The notes beneath the pieces were generated by a model, which saw only the letters and a program-made list of their open reading frames with translations, was not told where the DNA came from and did not search any database. A DNA stretch of 64,000 nucleotides from Vibrio atlanticus (GTDB lineage Bacteria > Pseudomonadota > Gammaproteobacteria > Enterobacterales > Vibrionaceae), in contig NZ_AP025460.1 in NCBI RefSeq assembly GCF_024347315.1, positions 3,100,001-3,164,000 of the forward strand. Direction: 5' to 3'. Shown piece after piece: positions 39,842 through 49,050 of this stretch (its first letter is position 1; every line of letters starts with the position of its first letter). The position numbers and the translations under genes are program-made.

Positions 39842-40448
39842 GATTTGCCCCCTTCTCTTTTCTGCTCGCGGTTGCGCTCTCTGCGGTTGTGTTTTCTAAA
39901 GAAACAGGGCTAAACACAAAAGAGACCTTGAAGGTCTGAAACTCTTTATTGAAGCGCTTTCGGTTATGGATAATAGAGTGCATCTCGACCCCTTTAAGAG
40001 AATCAGAACGCTCTAGATTGTCCAACATTGTGGCGAGGCGAGCCGTACTGTCGCTGATACCTGCCATCTCAATCTCCTGACCATTCATCTTTATCTTGTC
40101 GACATACACGCCCTCAGGAATCAGCTCCGGCATTAGATTCATAAAGTCGGTGGTCTTATTACGGCCAAGCTGTAACGACTCCACGACATCAAGTCGAGTC
40201 AGAATGGCTTTGTGTTCTTGTTCTGCAACTTTTAACGATTGAATTTGTCGGTCGAGCTCGGCAATGTATTGATTAAGATAATTGAGGCGAGCTTGCTGTT
40301 TGGCTTGTTGATCTTGAAAATAGTGACCAACCGCCCATTGCCCTGTAAGTGCAATGATGACGCCAAGAATGACTAGGTGAATAAAACGCTTCTTGTGCTG
40401 AGCGCGAATCTCATCACGCCACGGCAGCAGGTTAATTTGATGCAACAT
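39834..40448 (-). CDS. pilN: Type IV pilus inner-membrane protein PilN
   Basis: A 204-residue bitopic protein that starts MLHQINLLPWRDE, the conserved cytoplasmic motif that docks into PilM. A membrane segment (LVILGVIIALTGQWAVGHYF) covers about residues 22-42 and a periplasmic coiled coil with an alpha-beta domain follows. The ATG at 40448 has an AAGGAGAG site; an upstream in-frame codon is rejected. The start overlaps the pilM end by 17 bp. Confidence 0.95.
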   Translation of the reverse strand: MLHQINLLPWRDEIRAQHKKRFIHLVILGVIIALTGQWAVGHYFQDQQAKQQARLNYLNQYIAELDRQIQSLKVAEQEHKAILTRLDVVESLQLGRNKTTDFMNLMPELIPEGVYVDKIKMNGQEIEMAGISDSTARLATMLDNLERSDSLKGVEMHSIIHNRKRFNKEFQTFKVSFVFSPVSLENTTAESATASRKEKGANHG

Positions 40449-41457
40449 GCTTCTCTCCTTGCCACTTGAGTCCACTCATCGCCATACCCGCGGCAATGCC
40501 GAAATGTTGCCAGTTCATCGGCAGTTGGTGCCGCTTCGCCACCTTGTTCTCAAATAACGATAAAGGATTGAGCGATTCACAACTCATCTGAAAATGGCGC
40601 TCTAGATCTTCAGCCACCATCGGAATACAGGCTCCTTCGCCCATCAGCCAGATCCCGGATATCGGCTCAAGTGCATTCACTGAGGAATAGAGTTGCAACT
40701 GTCGCTTAAGCTTTTCAACCAAATTGACAATAAACCGATGTGTCTCCTCTGCGTTGCCGAACACACCTTCTGTATAACTCGGACAGTCAGTGCCACGAAG
40801 ATCTTGAGTACCAAAGGCGATGTCTTTATAGAAAGGTGCTGAATCCTGCGGGATAATGCCTAACGACGTTTGGTCAAGTCCCACGTCCACCAGCAACCAG
40901 TTACTTTTTTCAGGATAAAGGCGTGAAGCCAACTGCCAAATATTGAGCAGACCATGTGCTTGGGTGTCGATGACAACAGGTTTAAACCCAGCTTTATTTA
41001 AAGCATCTGCTCGACTGTCTACAACTTCCTTACGAGTCGCATATATCTGATAGCTACTTGTCGATCCTTTACCAAATCGTTTGTCTTCCAGCTTTACAAA
41101 ATCTAAACTCAGATCCTCGATAGGAAAGGGAGATTGATGAGCAAAGGTTTGATAGATAGAAAACTCCTTTTCTCTGTCTTCTAAGTCACTCTCTATTTGC
41201 AGTACTTTGCTGATCACCGTGTTATCGGGTACCGAAATGGCGACGTTGCGACAGCCAAAAGGCAGTCCTTTCCTAAGTTCTTTAAGTTTCTTAACAGTTT
41301 TCTGATACTCCAAAGTATGGTTAGCTGTAAAAATGTCGTCCGAAATCGGCAGCTCTTTGTATCCCACTAGGGCATACAACTCCCCCACGGGTTTTAGTAC
41401 CACGGCTTTGATGCTGTGATGATTTATATCTATACCTGTAATTAATGATGAACCCAT
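40432..41457 (-). CDS. pilM: Type IV pilus assembly protein PilM
   Basis: A 341-residue actin-like ATPase fold protein on the cytoplasmic face. It has SLITGIDINHHSIKAVVL near the N-terminus, VAISVPDNTVISKVLQI, LLVDVGLDQTSLGI and ISGIWLMGEGACIP as nucleotide-site motifs. It binds the PilN N-terminus. The ATG at 41457 with an AGGAG site is preferred over a TTG at 41481. It is the first gene of pilMNOPQ and is divergent from mrcA. Confidence 0.94.
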   Translation of the reverse strand: MGSSLITGIDINHHSIKAVVLKPVGELYALVGYKELPISDDIFTANHTLEYQKTVKKLKELRKGLPFGCRNVAISVPDNTVISKVLQIESDLEDREKEFSIYQTFAHQSPFPIEDLSLDFVKLEDKRFGKGSTSSYQIYATRKEVVDSRADALNKAGFKPVVIDTQAHGLLNIWQLASRLYPEKSNWLLVDVGLDQTSLGIIPQDSAPFYKDIAFGTQDLRGTDCPSYTEGVFGNAEETHRFIVNLVEKLKRQLQLYSSVNALEPISGIWLMGEGACIPMVAEDLERHFQMSCESLNPLSLFENKVAKRHQLPMNWQHFGIAAGMAMSGLKWQGEKHVASN

Positions 41458-41608
41458 GTGACCTAGCTCCTGAAGTGCCAAGCATTTCGTTGATTATCTA
41501 GGGGTTGTGATTATTAGTTAAATAAGCGTTAATAAACGAAAGCTAAGTTTTTAACCTAGAGTACAAGGGTTTGCTGCTTATCAGCCTTAACTAATCAGGG
41601 ATTATCCG

Positions 41609-44167
41609 GTGAAGTTCATAAAGCGATTATTCATATTTACATTGATTTGCATGATTCTTGGAGTCAGTACAATTTTCGGGTTTTACTATTACGTAAAACC
41701 AGAGTTGCCTGATGTTGCCACTTTGCGTGACGTAGAACTCCAAACGCCAATGCAAGTCTTCAGTCAAGACGGTAAATTGATCTCTCAATTTGGTGAAAAG
41801 CGTCGTAATCCCGTGACTTATGACGAGATTCCTCGCCACTTAGTTGAGGCTTTGATTGCTACCGAAGATAGCCGCTTCTACGAGCATCCTGGTATTGACC
41901 CAATCGGTATTACTCGAGCAGCGCTCGTGGTCGCTATGTCGGGTTCAGCAAAGCAAGGGGCGAGTACCATTACTCAGCAACTTGCGCGTAACTTCTTCTT
42001 ATCTAATGAGAAAAAGATCATGCGTAAGATCAAAGAGATCTTCATTGCGATCCACATTGAACAACTTCTTAGCAAAGAAGAGATCATGGAACTCTACGTA
42101 AACAAGATTTTCCTTGGTCACCGTTCTTATGGTTTTGGCGCAGCAGCGCGTGTTTATTTTGGTAAGGACCTTCCGGATCTCACCTTAAGTGAACTTGCTA
42201 CACTTGCGGGTATGCCAAAAGCACCTTCGACAATGAACCCTATTTACTCTGTTGAGCGCGCGACTAACCGTCGTAACGTTGTATTGCGTCGTATGTTAGA
42301 CGAGAAATACATCACTCAAGCAGAGTTTGATGAAGCTCGTAATGAGGCGTTAGTATCGAAATACCACGGTGCTGAGATTGAACTGAGCGCGCCGTATGTT
42401 GCTGAAGTAGCACGAGCTTGGATGGTGGAACGCTACGGTGAAGCCGCCTACACATCAGGCATGAAGGTCTACACCACCGTTGATTCAAAACTGCAAAAAG
42501 CAGCGAACCAAGCCGCGATTAAAAACCTCCTTGGCTACGATGAGCGTCACGGCTACCGCGGTGCTGAAAAAGTATTGTGGCAAACGGCGCAATCGGCTTG
42601 GGATCAAGAACAGATAATTAAACACCTTAAGTCTCAACCAACCTATGGTGACTTAGTCCCAGCAGTTGTAACCGCTGTTGATTCGAAAAGCGCTCAAGTT
42701 TGGGTTAAGAACCAAGGCGAAGGCACTATCGAGTGGCAAGGCATGAACTGGGCTCGTAAATTCCTAACGGATAATCGCCAAGGACCAGCACCCTCTCAAG
42801 CGAAGGAGATTTTGGCTGTTGGTGAGCAAGTTTGGGTTCGCCATGAAGCAGTAACAGGCGATGAAGTATCTGAAGAGCCTACCGAAGAAACAACAACTGA
42901 ACCTGAAACACCGGTTGTATGGCGACTAAGCCAAGTACCAAATGCAAACACCGCGTTTGTTGCAATGAACCCTAACAACGGCGCAGTATTGTCGATGGTG
43001 GGTGGCTTTAACTTTGTACACAACAAATTCAACCGTGCGACCCAATCTATCCGTCAGGTTGGTTCTGGTATCAAACCATTTATTTACTCAGCAGCTATTG
43101 AGAAAGGCTTAACGTTGGCCTCACTGATCAACGATGCGCCTATCAATCAATGGGATAAGAGCCAAGGTACGGCATGGCGACCAAAGAATTCACCACCGAC
43201 CTATGTGGGTCCAACTCGTTTACGTATTGGCTTAGCTCAATCTAAAAACGTAATGGCGGTACGTGTACTGCGCGAAGTGGGCTTGGATGATACTCGTAAC
43301 TACCTAACTCGATTTGGTTTTGATATTGACGAAGTACCGCGCTCTGAAACCATTGCTCTGGGTGCGGGTAGCTTAACGCCAATGAAGGTAGCTCAAGGTT
43401 ACTCAGTATTTGCGAATGGCGGCTACTACGTTGAACCTTTCTACATCAGCCGCATTGAAACACCATTTGGTGAGACTGAATTCCAAGCGACACCGAAAGT
43501 TGTGTGTAAAGACGATTGCCAACAGCCTATGACCTCAGATTCAATGGCTGATGAGTTTGCAGAGCAAGATGTGGATGCCCAAGTACAGTACGCACCACAA
43601 GTTATCACTGAGCAGAACGCGTTCCTTGTTCGTGAAATGATGTACAGCAATATCTGGGGCGGCGGTGACTGGAGTGCAGGCACTGGTTGGAATGGCACAG
43701 GTTGGCGTGCTCAGCCGTTGAAGCGTCGTGATATTGGCGGAAAAACCGGTACCACCAATGATTCAAAAGATACTTGGTACAGCGGCTACGGCCCTGGCAT
43801 GGTTGCAACGGTATGGGTTGGCTTTGATAACCACAACCGTAATCTAGGTCGAACTAAAGCGAACTCTAATCTTGGCAAAAACCAGATTACCGGTGCAGAA
43901 GCGGGTGCTAAAACAGCGGAGCCAGCATGGGTTGATTTCATGGGCACAGCGTTAGCAGGCGTTCCTGCACAACGTAAAGAACTTCCAGAAAATATCGTTC
44001 GCGTTCGTATCGACCGTGAAACTGGCTTGCTAACCAACAAGTTCGATAGCTCATCAATGTTCGAGTACTTCGAGAAAGGCACAGAGCCAACCGAGTACAT
44101 CACTGAACGTTTCAATGATGACATCTATTCAACGTCATCAGGCGAAGCGGTAGAAGAGCTGTTCTAG
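41609..44167 (+). CDS. mrcA: Penicillin-binding protein 1A
   Basis: A bifunctional class A PBP of 852 residues. A signal anchor (LFIFTLICMILGVSTIFGFY) comes first. The glycosyltransferase domain has the catalytic Glu86 in ATEDSRFYEHPG and GASTITQQLARN. A variable OB-like insert lies at about 310-440. The transpeptidase has SxxK at S486-K489 (GSGIKPF), SKN (AQSKNVM) and KTGTT at K712. It builds and cross-links peptidoglycan. The gene is divergent from pilM, as is usual in gamma-proteobacteria, and ends at a perfect palindromic terminator. Confidence 0.97.
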   Translation: MKFIKRLFIFTLICMILGVSTIFGFYYYVKPELPDVATLRDVELQTPMQVFSQDGKLISQFGEKRRNPVTYDEIPRHLVEALIATEDSRFYEHPGIDPIGITRAALVVAMSGSAKQGASTITQQLARNFFLSNEKKIMRKIKEIFIAIHIEQLLSKEEIMELYVNKIFLGHRSYGFGAAARVYFGKDLPDLTLSELATLAGMPKAPSTMNPIYSVERATNRRNVVLRRMLDEKYITQAEFDEARNEALVSKYHGAEIELSAPYVAEVARAWMVERYGEAAYTSGMKVYTTVDSKLQKAANQAAIKNLLGYDERHGYRGAEKVLWQTAQSAWDQEQIIKHLKSQPTYGDLVPAVVTAVDSKSAQVWVKNQGEGTIEWQGMNWARKFLTDNRQGPAPSQAKEILAVGEQVWVRHEAVTGDEVSEEPTEETTTEPETPVVWRLSQVPNANTAFVAMNPNNGAVLSMVGGFNFVHNKFNRATQSIRQVGSGIKPFIYSAAIEKGLTLASLINDAPINQWDKSQGTAWRPKNSPPTYVGPTRLRIGLAQSKNVMAVRVLREVGLDDTRNYLTRFGFDIDEVPRSETIALGAGSLTPMKVAQGYSVFANGGYYVEPFYISRIETPFGETEFQATPKVVCKDDCQQPMTSDSMADEFAEQDVDAQVQYAPQVITEQNAFLVREMMYSNIWGGGDWSAGTGWNGTGWRAQPLKRRDIGGKTGTTNDSKDTWYSGYGPGMVATVWVGFDNHNRNLGRTKANSNLGKNQITGAEAGAKTAEPAWVDFMGTALAGVPAQRKELPENIVRVRIDRETGLLTNKFDSSSMFEYFEKGTEPTEYITERFNDDIYSTSSGEAVEELF

Positions 44168-44201
44168 CTAGGGTTTGTTGAACCGAGTAAGATGAACCAA
44201 T

Positions 44202-44237
44202 AAAAAGGGTTGATATGAATTCATATCAACCCTTTTT
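44202..44237. terminator. Perfect 36-bp palindromic bidirectional terminator
   Basis: Two 18-bp arms around a central GAATTC match without a mismatch, with A5 at the left end and T5 or more at the right. It terminates mrcA on the plus strand and oxyR on the minus strand. Confidence 0.95.
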
Positions 44238-44275
44238 TATATATATCTGAACGAACTCCGCTCTAAACTCGAGTG

Positions 44276-45169
44276 CTAAGCCGTTTTTTCCAATTGAGTG
44301 CGAATCGTCTCCGCCAGTTGCTCAAAGCGCCCCTTTAAAGGAGAACCCGGTCGGTAGGCAACAACAATGCGACGTGAAGGTGTTGGATTCACCGCAGGCA
44401 CGTAACACACACCGTCTTTCTGTTTTTCCTTCGGTACCGATAGCTGAGGAAGCAAGGTAATACCCGCCCCTGCCGCTACCATGTTACGCAGCGTTTCTAA
44501 ACTGGTCGCTTTAAAGCGCTCATCATCTTTTGCACCCGCAGCAAAACAGAAGCCCAAAGCTTGGTCTCGTAAGCAGTGACCATCACCTAGCGCAAGTACG
44601 GTTTGTCCATTTAACTGCAGCATATCGACAGCGTCCTGCTGTGCCCATTCATGATCACATGGAACGGCAACGCTTAATGGTTCGTCATACACATCAATCT
44701 CTTTGAACGCCGCCGTTTCATCAACTGCAGCCAATACCAAGCAATCAAGCTTACCATCTTCAAGTTGACTCACTAGCTGATGGGTCTGCGCTTCATGCAG
44801 GTAAAGCTCAAGATCAGGAAAGCTCTCTTTAAGGTGAGGTATGATCTTAGGTAAAATATAAGGGCCAACGGTCGGAATAAAACCAATGTGCATCGGCCCC
44901 GTCATCGCTTCACCGTGTCCACTTGCCATATCCTTAAAAGTCTTTACTTCATTGAGAATACGCTTGGCTTGTTCAACAAGTTGTAACCCTGATTCTGTAA
45001 ATATGACCTTCCTTGGACTACGCTCGGTTAACTGAAGTCCAATTTCATCTTCTAGTTTGCGTATTTGACCGCTTAGTGTCGGCTGACTGACAAAGCACGC
45101 TTCTGCCGCTTTTCGGAAGTGTTTATGCTCTGCGAGCGCCACCAAGTATTCAAAGTCACGAATGTTCAT
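44276..45169 (-). CDS. oxyR: Peroxide-sensing regulator OxyR
   Basis: A LysR-type regulator of 297 residues. The N-terminal winged helix-turn-helix (about 1-65, HKHFRKAAEACFVSQPTLSGQI) is followed by the effector domain. The redox pair of OxyR is present at exactly C199 and C208 (GDGHCLRDQALGFC), which identifies it as a true OxyR. Peroxide forms the disulfide and switches on antioxidant genes. It is divergent from the Prx-Grx gene, and a good OxyR-type site lies between the two. Confidence 0.97.
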   Translation of the reverse strand: MNIRDFEYLVALAEHKHFRKAAEACFVSQPTLSGQIRKLEDEIGLQLTERSPRKVIFTESGLQLVEQAKRILNEVKTFKDMASGHGEAMTGPMHIGFIPTVGPYILPKIIPHLKESFPDLELYLHEAQTHQLVSQLEDGKLDCLVLAAVDETAAFKEIDVYDEPLSVAVPCDHEWAQQDAVDMLQLNGQTVLALGDGHCLRDQALGFCFAAGAKDDERFKATSLETLRNMVAAGAGITLLPQLSVPKEKQKDGVCYVPAVNPTPSRRIVVAYRPGSPLKGRFEQLAETIRTQLEKTA

Positions 45170-45241
45170 GATCAGTCTCTTACCTCTGGTTTAATAAGAA
45201 CAAGGGGTTTCATAGAAACATTTAAAAGAAAAATGCTCTTG

Positions 45242-45278
45242 ATAGAATTTACCTATCAAAACCATAACATCAAACGAT
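45242..45278. promoter_or_regulatory. OxyR-type operator between oxyR and the peroxiredoxin gene
   Basis: ATAG-N7-CTAT-N7-ATAA-N7-CGAT starts at 45242, with all three 7-bp spacers correct. The consensus is ATAG-N7-CTAT-N7-ATAG-N7-CTAT, so 14 of 16 positions match. It lies about 110 bp upstream of the Prx-Grx start and 70 bp from the oxyR start, suited to control both. Confidence 0.7.
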
Positions 45279-45390
45279 TAGAGCTATCAAAGGATTTGTC
45301 TAATAATGGGCTCAACGAAACGAAACAGAGCAAAGAAAAACGTTAAGCTCTGATAGAACAAAATTTAAAATACTATTTAAGGAAATCAAT

Positions 45391-46119
45391 ATGTTTGCAT
45401 CTAAAGAAGGTCAATCAATCCCTCAAGTAACATTCCCAACTCGCCAAGGTGATACATGGGTTAACGTAACGACGGAAGAGCTATTCAAAGACAAGACAGT
45501 TATCGTATTCAGCTTACCAGGTGCGTTTACACCAACATGTTCTTCAAGCCACCTACCTCGTTACAACGAGCTACATTCTGTATTCAAAGAAAACGGTGTT
45601 GATGACATTCTATGTGTTTCAGTAAACGACACATTCGTAATGAACGCTTGGAAAGCAGACCAAGAAGCTGAAAAAATCACATTCATCCCAGATGGTAACG
45701 GTGATTTCACAGACGGTATGGGCATGCTAGTTGAGAAAAACGACATCGGCTTCGGCAAACGTTCATGGCGCTACAGCATGCTGGTTAAAAACGGCGTGGT
45801 AGAAAAAATGTTCATCGAAGAAGACGTACCAGGCGACCCGTTCAAGGTTTCTGATGCAGATACTATGCTTAACTACATTGCTCCTGAGCACAAAGAGCAA
45901 GAGTCAATCACAGTATTCACTAAGCCAGGCTGTCCTTTCTGTATGAAAGCGAAGCAGAACCTAATCGACAAAGGTTTGAACTACGAAGAAGTAGTACTAG
46001 GTAAAGACGCGACAACAGTAAGCCTACGTGCAATCTCTGGTCGTACAACGGTTCCACAAGTATTCATCGGTGGCAAACACATCGGTGGTAGCGAAGAACT
46101 TGAAGCTTTCCTAGGTTAA
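45391..46119 (+). CDS. Peroxiredoxin 5-glutaredoxin fusion protein
   Basis: A 242-residue fusion that reduces hydroperoxides with electrons from glutathione. The N-terminal Prx5-type domain (about 1-160) has the peroxidatic Cys50 in [14 protein letters not shown]. The C-terminal glutaredoxin domain (about 170-242) has C181-P-F-C184 in [14 protein letters not shown] and [14 protein letters not shown]. Such hybrids are known in Haemophilus (PGdx) and in vibrios. It is divergent from oxyR with an OxyR-type operator and followed by a disulfide reductase. Confidence 0.96.
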   Translation: MFASKEGQSIPQVTFPTRQGDTWVNVTTEELFKDKTVIVFSLPGAFTPTCSSSHLPRYNELHSVFKENGVDDILCVSVNDTFVMNAWKADQEAEKITFIPDGNGDFTDGMGMLVEKNDIGFGKRSWRYSMLVKNGVVEKMFIEEDVPGDPFKVSDADTMLNYIAPEHKEQESITVFTKPGCPFCMKAKQNLIDKGLNYEEVVLGKDATTVSLRAISGRTTVPQVFIGGKHIGGSEELEAFLG

Positions 46120-46168
46120 TGACTTACCATCGATATAAGCTTAATCGTTAAGTGAACTAAGCAATATC

Positions 46169-46196
46169 AGCTAACCCACCCTCTTGTGGGTTAGCT
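46169..46196 (+). repeat. Hairpin after the Prx-Grx gene
   Basis: AGCTAACCCAC and GTGGGTTAGCT pair perfectly over 11 bp with loop CCTCTT. Only TATTCC follows, so termination would be weak or Rho-assisted. Confidence 0.6.
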
Positions 46197-46425
46197 ATTC
46201 CAAATACTCTTATCTGAGCTTTGGAAAGAGAATATAGCTTGTGACTCGCCCGTCTTTAACTAACCTATAGTTAGTAACAAGAAGCAGATAGCAATAAAGG
46301 CAGAGCTACAAGCTAAACCTAATAAAACAGAATCACAAAACTGACCCGCAATCCTGACTCTTAAAAAATCACCAGAGTTGGAGGGGTTCGTTCAAACTAA
46401 ATTTAGCTATTGCGAGAAAATTATT

Positions 46426-47892
46426 ATGAAACAAGTCAATGTAGATGTAGCAGTTATCGGGGGCGGTACGGCAGGTTTAGGTTCTTACCGCGCTGCAAAA
46501 GCACACACTGACAGTGTTGTGATGATTGAAGGCGGCCCTTACGGTACAACCTGTGCTCGTGTTGGTTGTATGCCATCTAAACTGCTTATTGCAGCGGCTG
46601 AAAGTGTACACCAAATTGAGAAAGCTCCGGCTTTTGGCGTTCACCCACAAGGTGATATCGTGATTAACGGCCGTGAAGTGATGGACCGAGTGAAGTTTGA
46701 ACGTGACCGTTTTGTTGGTTTTGTTTTAGAAGGCGTTGATGAAATCCCAGAGCAAGACAAGATCTCTGGCTACGCAAAGTTTTTAGACGACAACACGTTA
46801 CAAATCGATGACCACACGGTTGTGACGGCTAAGCGTATTGTTATCGCAACAGGTTCTCGCCCTGCCTACCCTGCAGTTTGGAATGAACTTGGCGACCGTC
46901 TAATCATTAATGATGACGTATTCAGCTGGGATGATTTACCAGAATCAGTGGCAGTATTTGGCCCGGGCGTTATTGGCCTAGAGCTTGGTCAGTCACTGCA
47001 CCGCTTGGGTGTAAAAACAAAACTGTTCGGTTTAGGTGGTCAAGTAGGCCCGGTAACCGACCCAGAGATCATGGCTTACGCAGACAAAGCCTTCAATGAA
47101 GAATTCTACCTTGATGCCGACGTAAAAATCGAAAGCATGAAACGTATTACTACTGACTCGGGTGAAGATCGCGTCGAGATCCAGTTCATCAATAAAGAAG
47201 GTGAACTAGAAACTAACGTCGTTGAATATGTACTTGCAGCAACAGGTCGTCGTCCAAACACTGATAAGCTTGGCCTAGAGAATACCTCTCTAGAACTTGA
47301 TGAACGTGGTGTTCCTATCGCAGACCACTACACACTACAAACATCGCTACCATCAGTATTTATTGCCGGTGACGCAAGTAACCAACTGCCTCTACTACAT
47401 GAAGCAGCAGACCAAGCACGTATTGCGGGTGATAACGCAGGTCGCTTCCCAGAGATTCGTGCAGGCCTACGCCGTTCTAAAATCTCAGCGGTATTCTCTG
47501 ACCCACAAATCGCGATGGTGGGTGAAACTTACAAAGAGATCACCACACGCTTAGGCACATGTGGTTGTTTCGCAACAGGTGAAGTGTCTTTCGAGAACCA
47601 AGGTCGTTCACGAGTGATGCTGCGCAACAAAGGTATTCTGCACGTATACGGCGAGCAAGGTACAGGCCGCTTCCTTGGTGCTGAAATGATGGGACCAAAC
47701 GCAGAACACTTGGCTCACCTATTAGCTTGGGCACACCAAAACAAGATGACGGTTTCTGAAATGCTGGATATGCCGTTCTACCACCCAGTGATTGAAGAAG
47801 GTGTGCGAACAGCGCTACGTGACCTCAATGCGAAACTGCACCTAGGTCCAGAGATGGTGAAACACTGTCTAGATTGTGGTCCTGGTTGTTAA
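46426..47892 (+). CDS. Pyridine nucleotide-disulfide oxidoreductase, dihydrolipoamide dehydrogenase-like, with Cys-rich tail
   Basis: A 488-residue class I flavoprotein disulfide reductase. The FAD motif GGGTAGLGSYRAAK is at residues 12-25, the redox pair C43 and C48 is in GTTCARVGCMPSK, a second Rossmann motif GPGVIGLELGQSL binds NAD(P)H, and IAGDAS lies near 310. The active-site base motif HPVIEEG is near the C-terminus. The protein ends in CLDCGPGC, so C481, C484 and C488 form an extra cysteine tail not seen in ordinary E3 enzymes. No pyruvate dehydrogenase genes are nearby. The neighbour is a peroxiredoxin-glutaredoxin. The ATG at 46426 is preferred to a TTG at 46378. Confidence 0.88.
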   Translation: MKQVNVDVAVIGGGTAGLGSYRAAKAHTDSVVMIEGGPYGTTCARVGCMPSKLLIAAAESVHQIEKAPAFGVHPQGDIVINGREVMDRVKFERDRFVGFVLEGVDEIPEQDKISGYAKFLDDNTLQIDDHTVVTAKRIVIATGSRPAYPAVWNELGDRLIINDDVFSWDDLPESVAVFGPGVIGLELGQSLHRLGVKTKLFGLGGQVGPVTDPEIMAYADKAFNEEFYLDADVKIESMKRITTDSGEDRVEIQFINKEGELETNVVEYVLAATGRRPNTDKLGLENTSLELDERGVPIADHYTLQTSLPSVFIAGDASNQLPLLHEAADQARIAGDNAGRFPEIRAGLRRSKISAVFSDPQIAMVGETYKEITTRLGTCGCFATGEVSFENQGRSRVMLRNKGILHVYGEQGTGRFLGAEMMGPNAEHLAHLLAWAHQNKMTVSEMLDMPFYHPVIEEGVRTALRDLNAKLHLGPEMVKHCLDCGPGC

Positions 47893-47932
47893 TCTCAGGC
47901 TATCGTTAGTCAGTTAACAAACGCTAGATACT

Positions 47933-47961
47933 AAAAAGGAAAGCCAGTGGCTTTCCTTTTT
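47933..47961 (+). terminator. Terminator after the disulfide reductase gene
   Basis: AAAAAGGAAAGCC and GGCTTTCCTTTTT pair over 13 bp around AGT, with the T run at the 3' side. It lies 41 bp after the stop. Confidence 0.92.
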
Positions 47962-47983
47962 GTTTTGGCTTCGAGCAAATAAC

Positions 47984-48228
47984 AGATTCCCGACCACGCT
48001 CCTTCGTCGCTACCGGGAATGACGACGCTGTGTGATACACAGTTAAGTCGAAGCCAAACCCGTCATTCCAGAACTGAGGGACGAAGTATCTGGAATCTCA
48101 GCCCACAAACGGAGATTCCCGACCACGCTCCTTCGTCGCTACCGGGAATGACGACGCTGTGTGATACACAATTAAATCGAAGCCAAACTCGTCATTCCAG
48201 AACCGAGGAACGAGGTATCTGGAATCTC
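47984..48228. repeat. Two direct 116-bp repeats with internal hairpins
   Basis: Unit 1 (47984-48099) and unit 2 (48113-48228) are offset by exactly 129 bp with only about eight base differences and no gaps. Each unit contains two hairpins, ATTCCCG with CGGGAAT and ATTCCAGA with TCTGGAAT, joined by a spacer with the palindromic TGTGTGATACACA, and inverted CGTCATTCC motifs. A TTTGGCTTCGA copy just upstream at 47964-47974 is the inverse of the TCGAAGCCAAA in each unit. This fills the gap between the reductase gene and ridA. Confidence 0.85.
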
Positions 48229-48262
48229 TTAATGCCATTGCTTGTATCTAAAGACTTAACAA

Positions 48263-48610
48263 TTACTTCTCAGCAGCAATCACAGAGATCTCAACCAGTA
48301 GCGCTTCACGAGCCATGTCGCCAGTCACACATGCGCGAGCTGGAGCGTGACCTTCAGGAACCCATGCATCCCATACTGCGTTCATTTCTTGGAAGTCTTT
48401 CATATCTTTCAAGTAAATCGTTGCTGACAGCATATGCTCTTTATCGCTGCCCGCTTGCTCAAGTAGGGCTTCCACTTTATCTAGCATCGTTTGTGTTTGT
48501 TCTGTGATGTCTTTAGTTGCATCAGCACACACTTGGCCACATAGGTAGATAGTGCCGTTGTGTTTAACAATACGGCTCATGCGTTGTTTGGTTTCTTGGC
48601 GCTCAATCAT
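48263..48610 (-). CDS. RidA/YjgF/Rid family protein
   Basis: A 115-residue member of the Rid family, trimeric proteins that hydrolyse reactive enamine/imine intermediates. [35 protein letters not shown] and [26 protein letters not shown] are not the archetypal RidA; the arginine in the substrate pocket is present in PARACV. It is closest in pattern to the YoaB/Rid2-7 type subgroup; its exact substrate is not known. It has an AGAGAG ribosome binding site and is convergent with the reductase gene. Confidence 0.9.
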   Translation of the reverse strand: MIERQETKQRMSRIVKHNGTIYLCGQVCADATKDITEQTQTMLDKVEALLEQAGSDKEHMLSATIYLKDMKDFQEMNAVWDAWVPEGHAPARACVTGDMAREALLVEISVIAAEK

Positions 48611-48697
48611 CGACTTTCTCTCTCTGTGTCACCGTGATCCAATATCTTGTGACGTGTTATTATCAGGGCAACAAGCATAACGCGAATCAAACCTAAG

Positions 48698-48946
48698 ATG
48701 ACATGCATTCATTGCAATAAAAGTGAAAAAATCCGTAACAAACTCGGCCGCTGCCAACGTTGTATGAACCAACTGATGGTGTTGTCGATTTTAAGTTGGG
48801 GAGCGTGGTGGTTCTTTTTCAAAGAAGACCCAAAAACCATCAATGCCATCGCCTTGATGATGGCCGCTTTCGCGTTCAGTGGGTTGTTGTGGTTGCATTG
48901 GATAATGAAATTTTTCGTGCTGCCTTTAAGGAACAAAAAGCGTTAG
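48698..48946 (+). CDS. DUF3624 small membrane protein with zinc-ribbon
   Basis: An 82-residue protein with two CxxC motifs (C3/C6 and C19/C22, CIHC and CQRC) that can bind a metal, followed by two hydrophobic segments (about 26-45 and 50-74) and a basic tail LRNKKR. This arrangement fits the vibrio DUF3624 family. Function is unknown; the arrangement suggests a membrane protein with a cytoplasmic zinc knob. It is divergent from ridA and ends before a cluster of hairpins. Confidence 0.8.
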   Translation: MTCIHCNKSEKIRNKLGRCQRCMNQLMVLSILSWGAWWFFFKEDPKTINAIALMMAAFAFSGLLWLHWIMKFFVLPLRNKKR

Positions 48947-49050
48947 CTGGAAATCTTTACTGGATAAAGAGTAGTGATTAGATACAGAGCTAAATAATCC
49001 GATAATTCGTCATAATTATCGAGCCATCATCATTTCCCAAACAGCAGATA

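Noticed and set aside
48019..48507. 162-codon open frame on the plus strand across the 116-bp repeats
   Set aside because: It consists of translated repeats (duplicated peptide) and the antisense strand of ridA.
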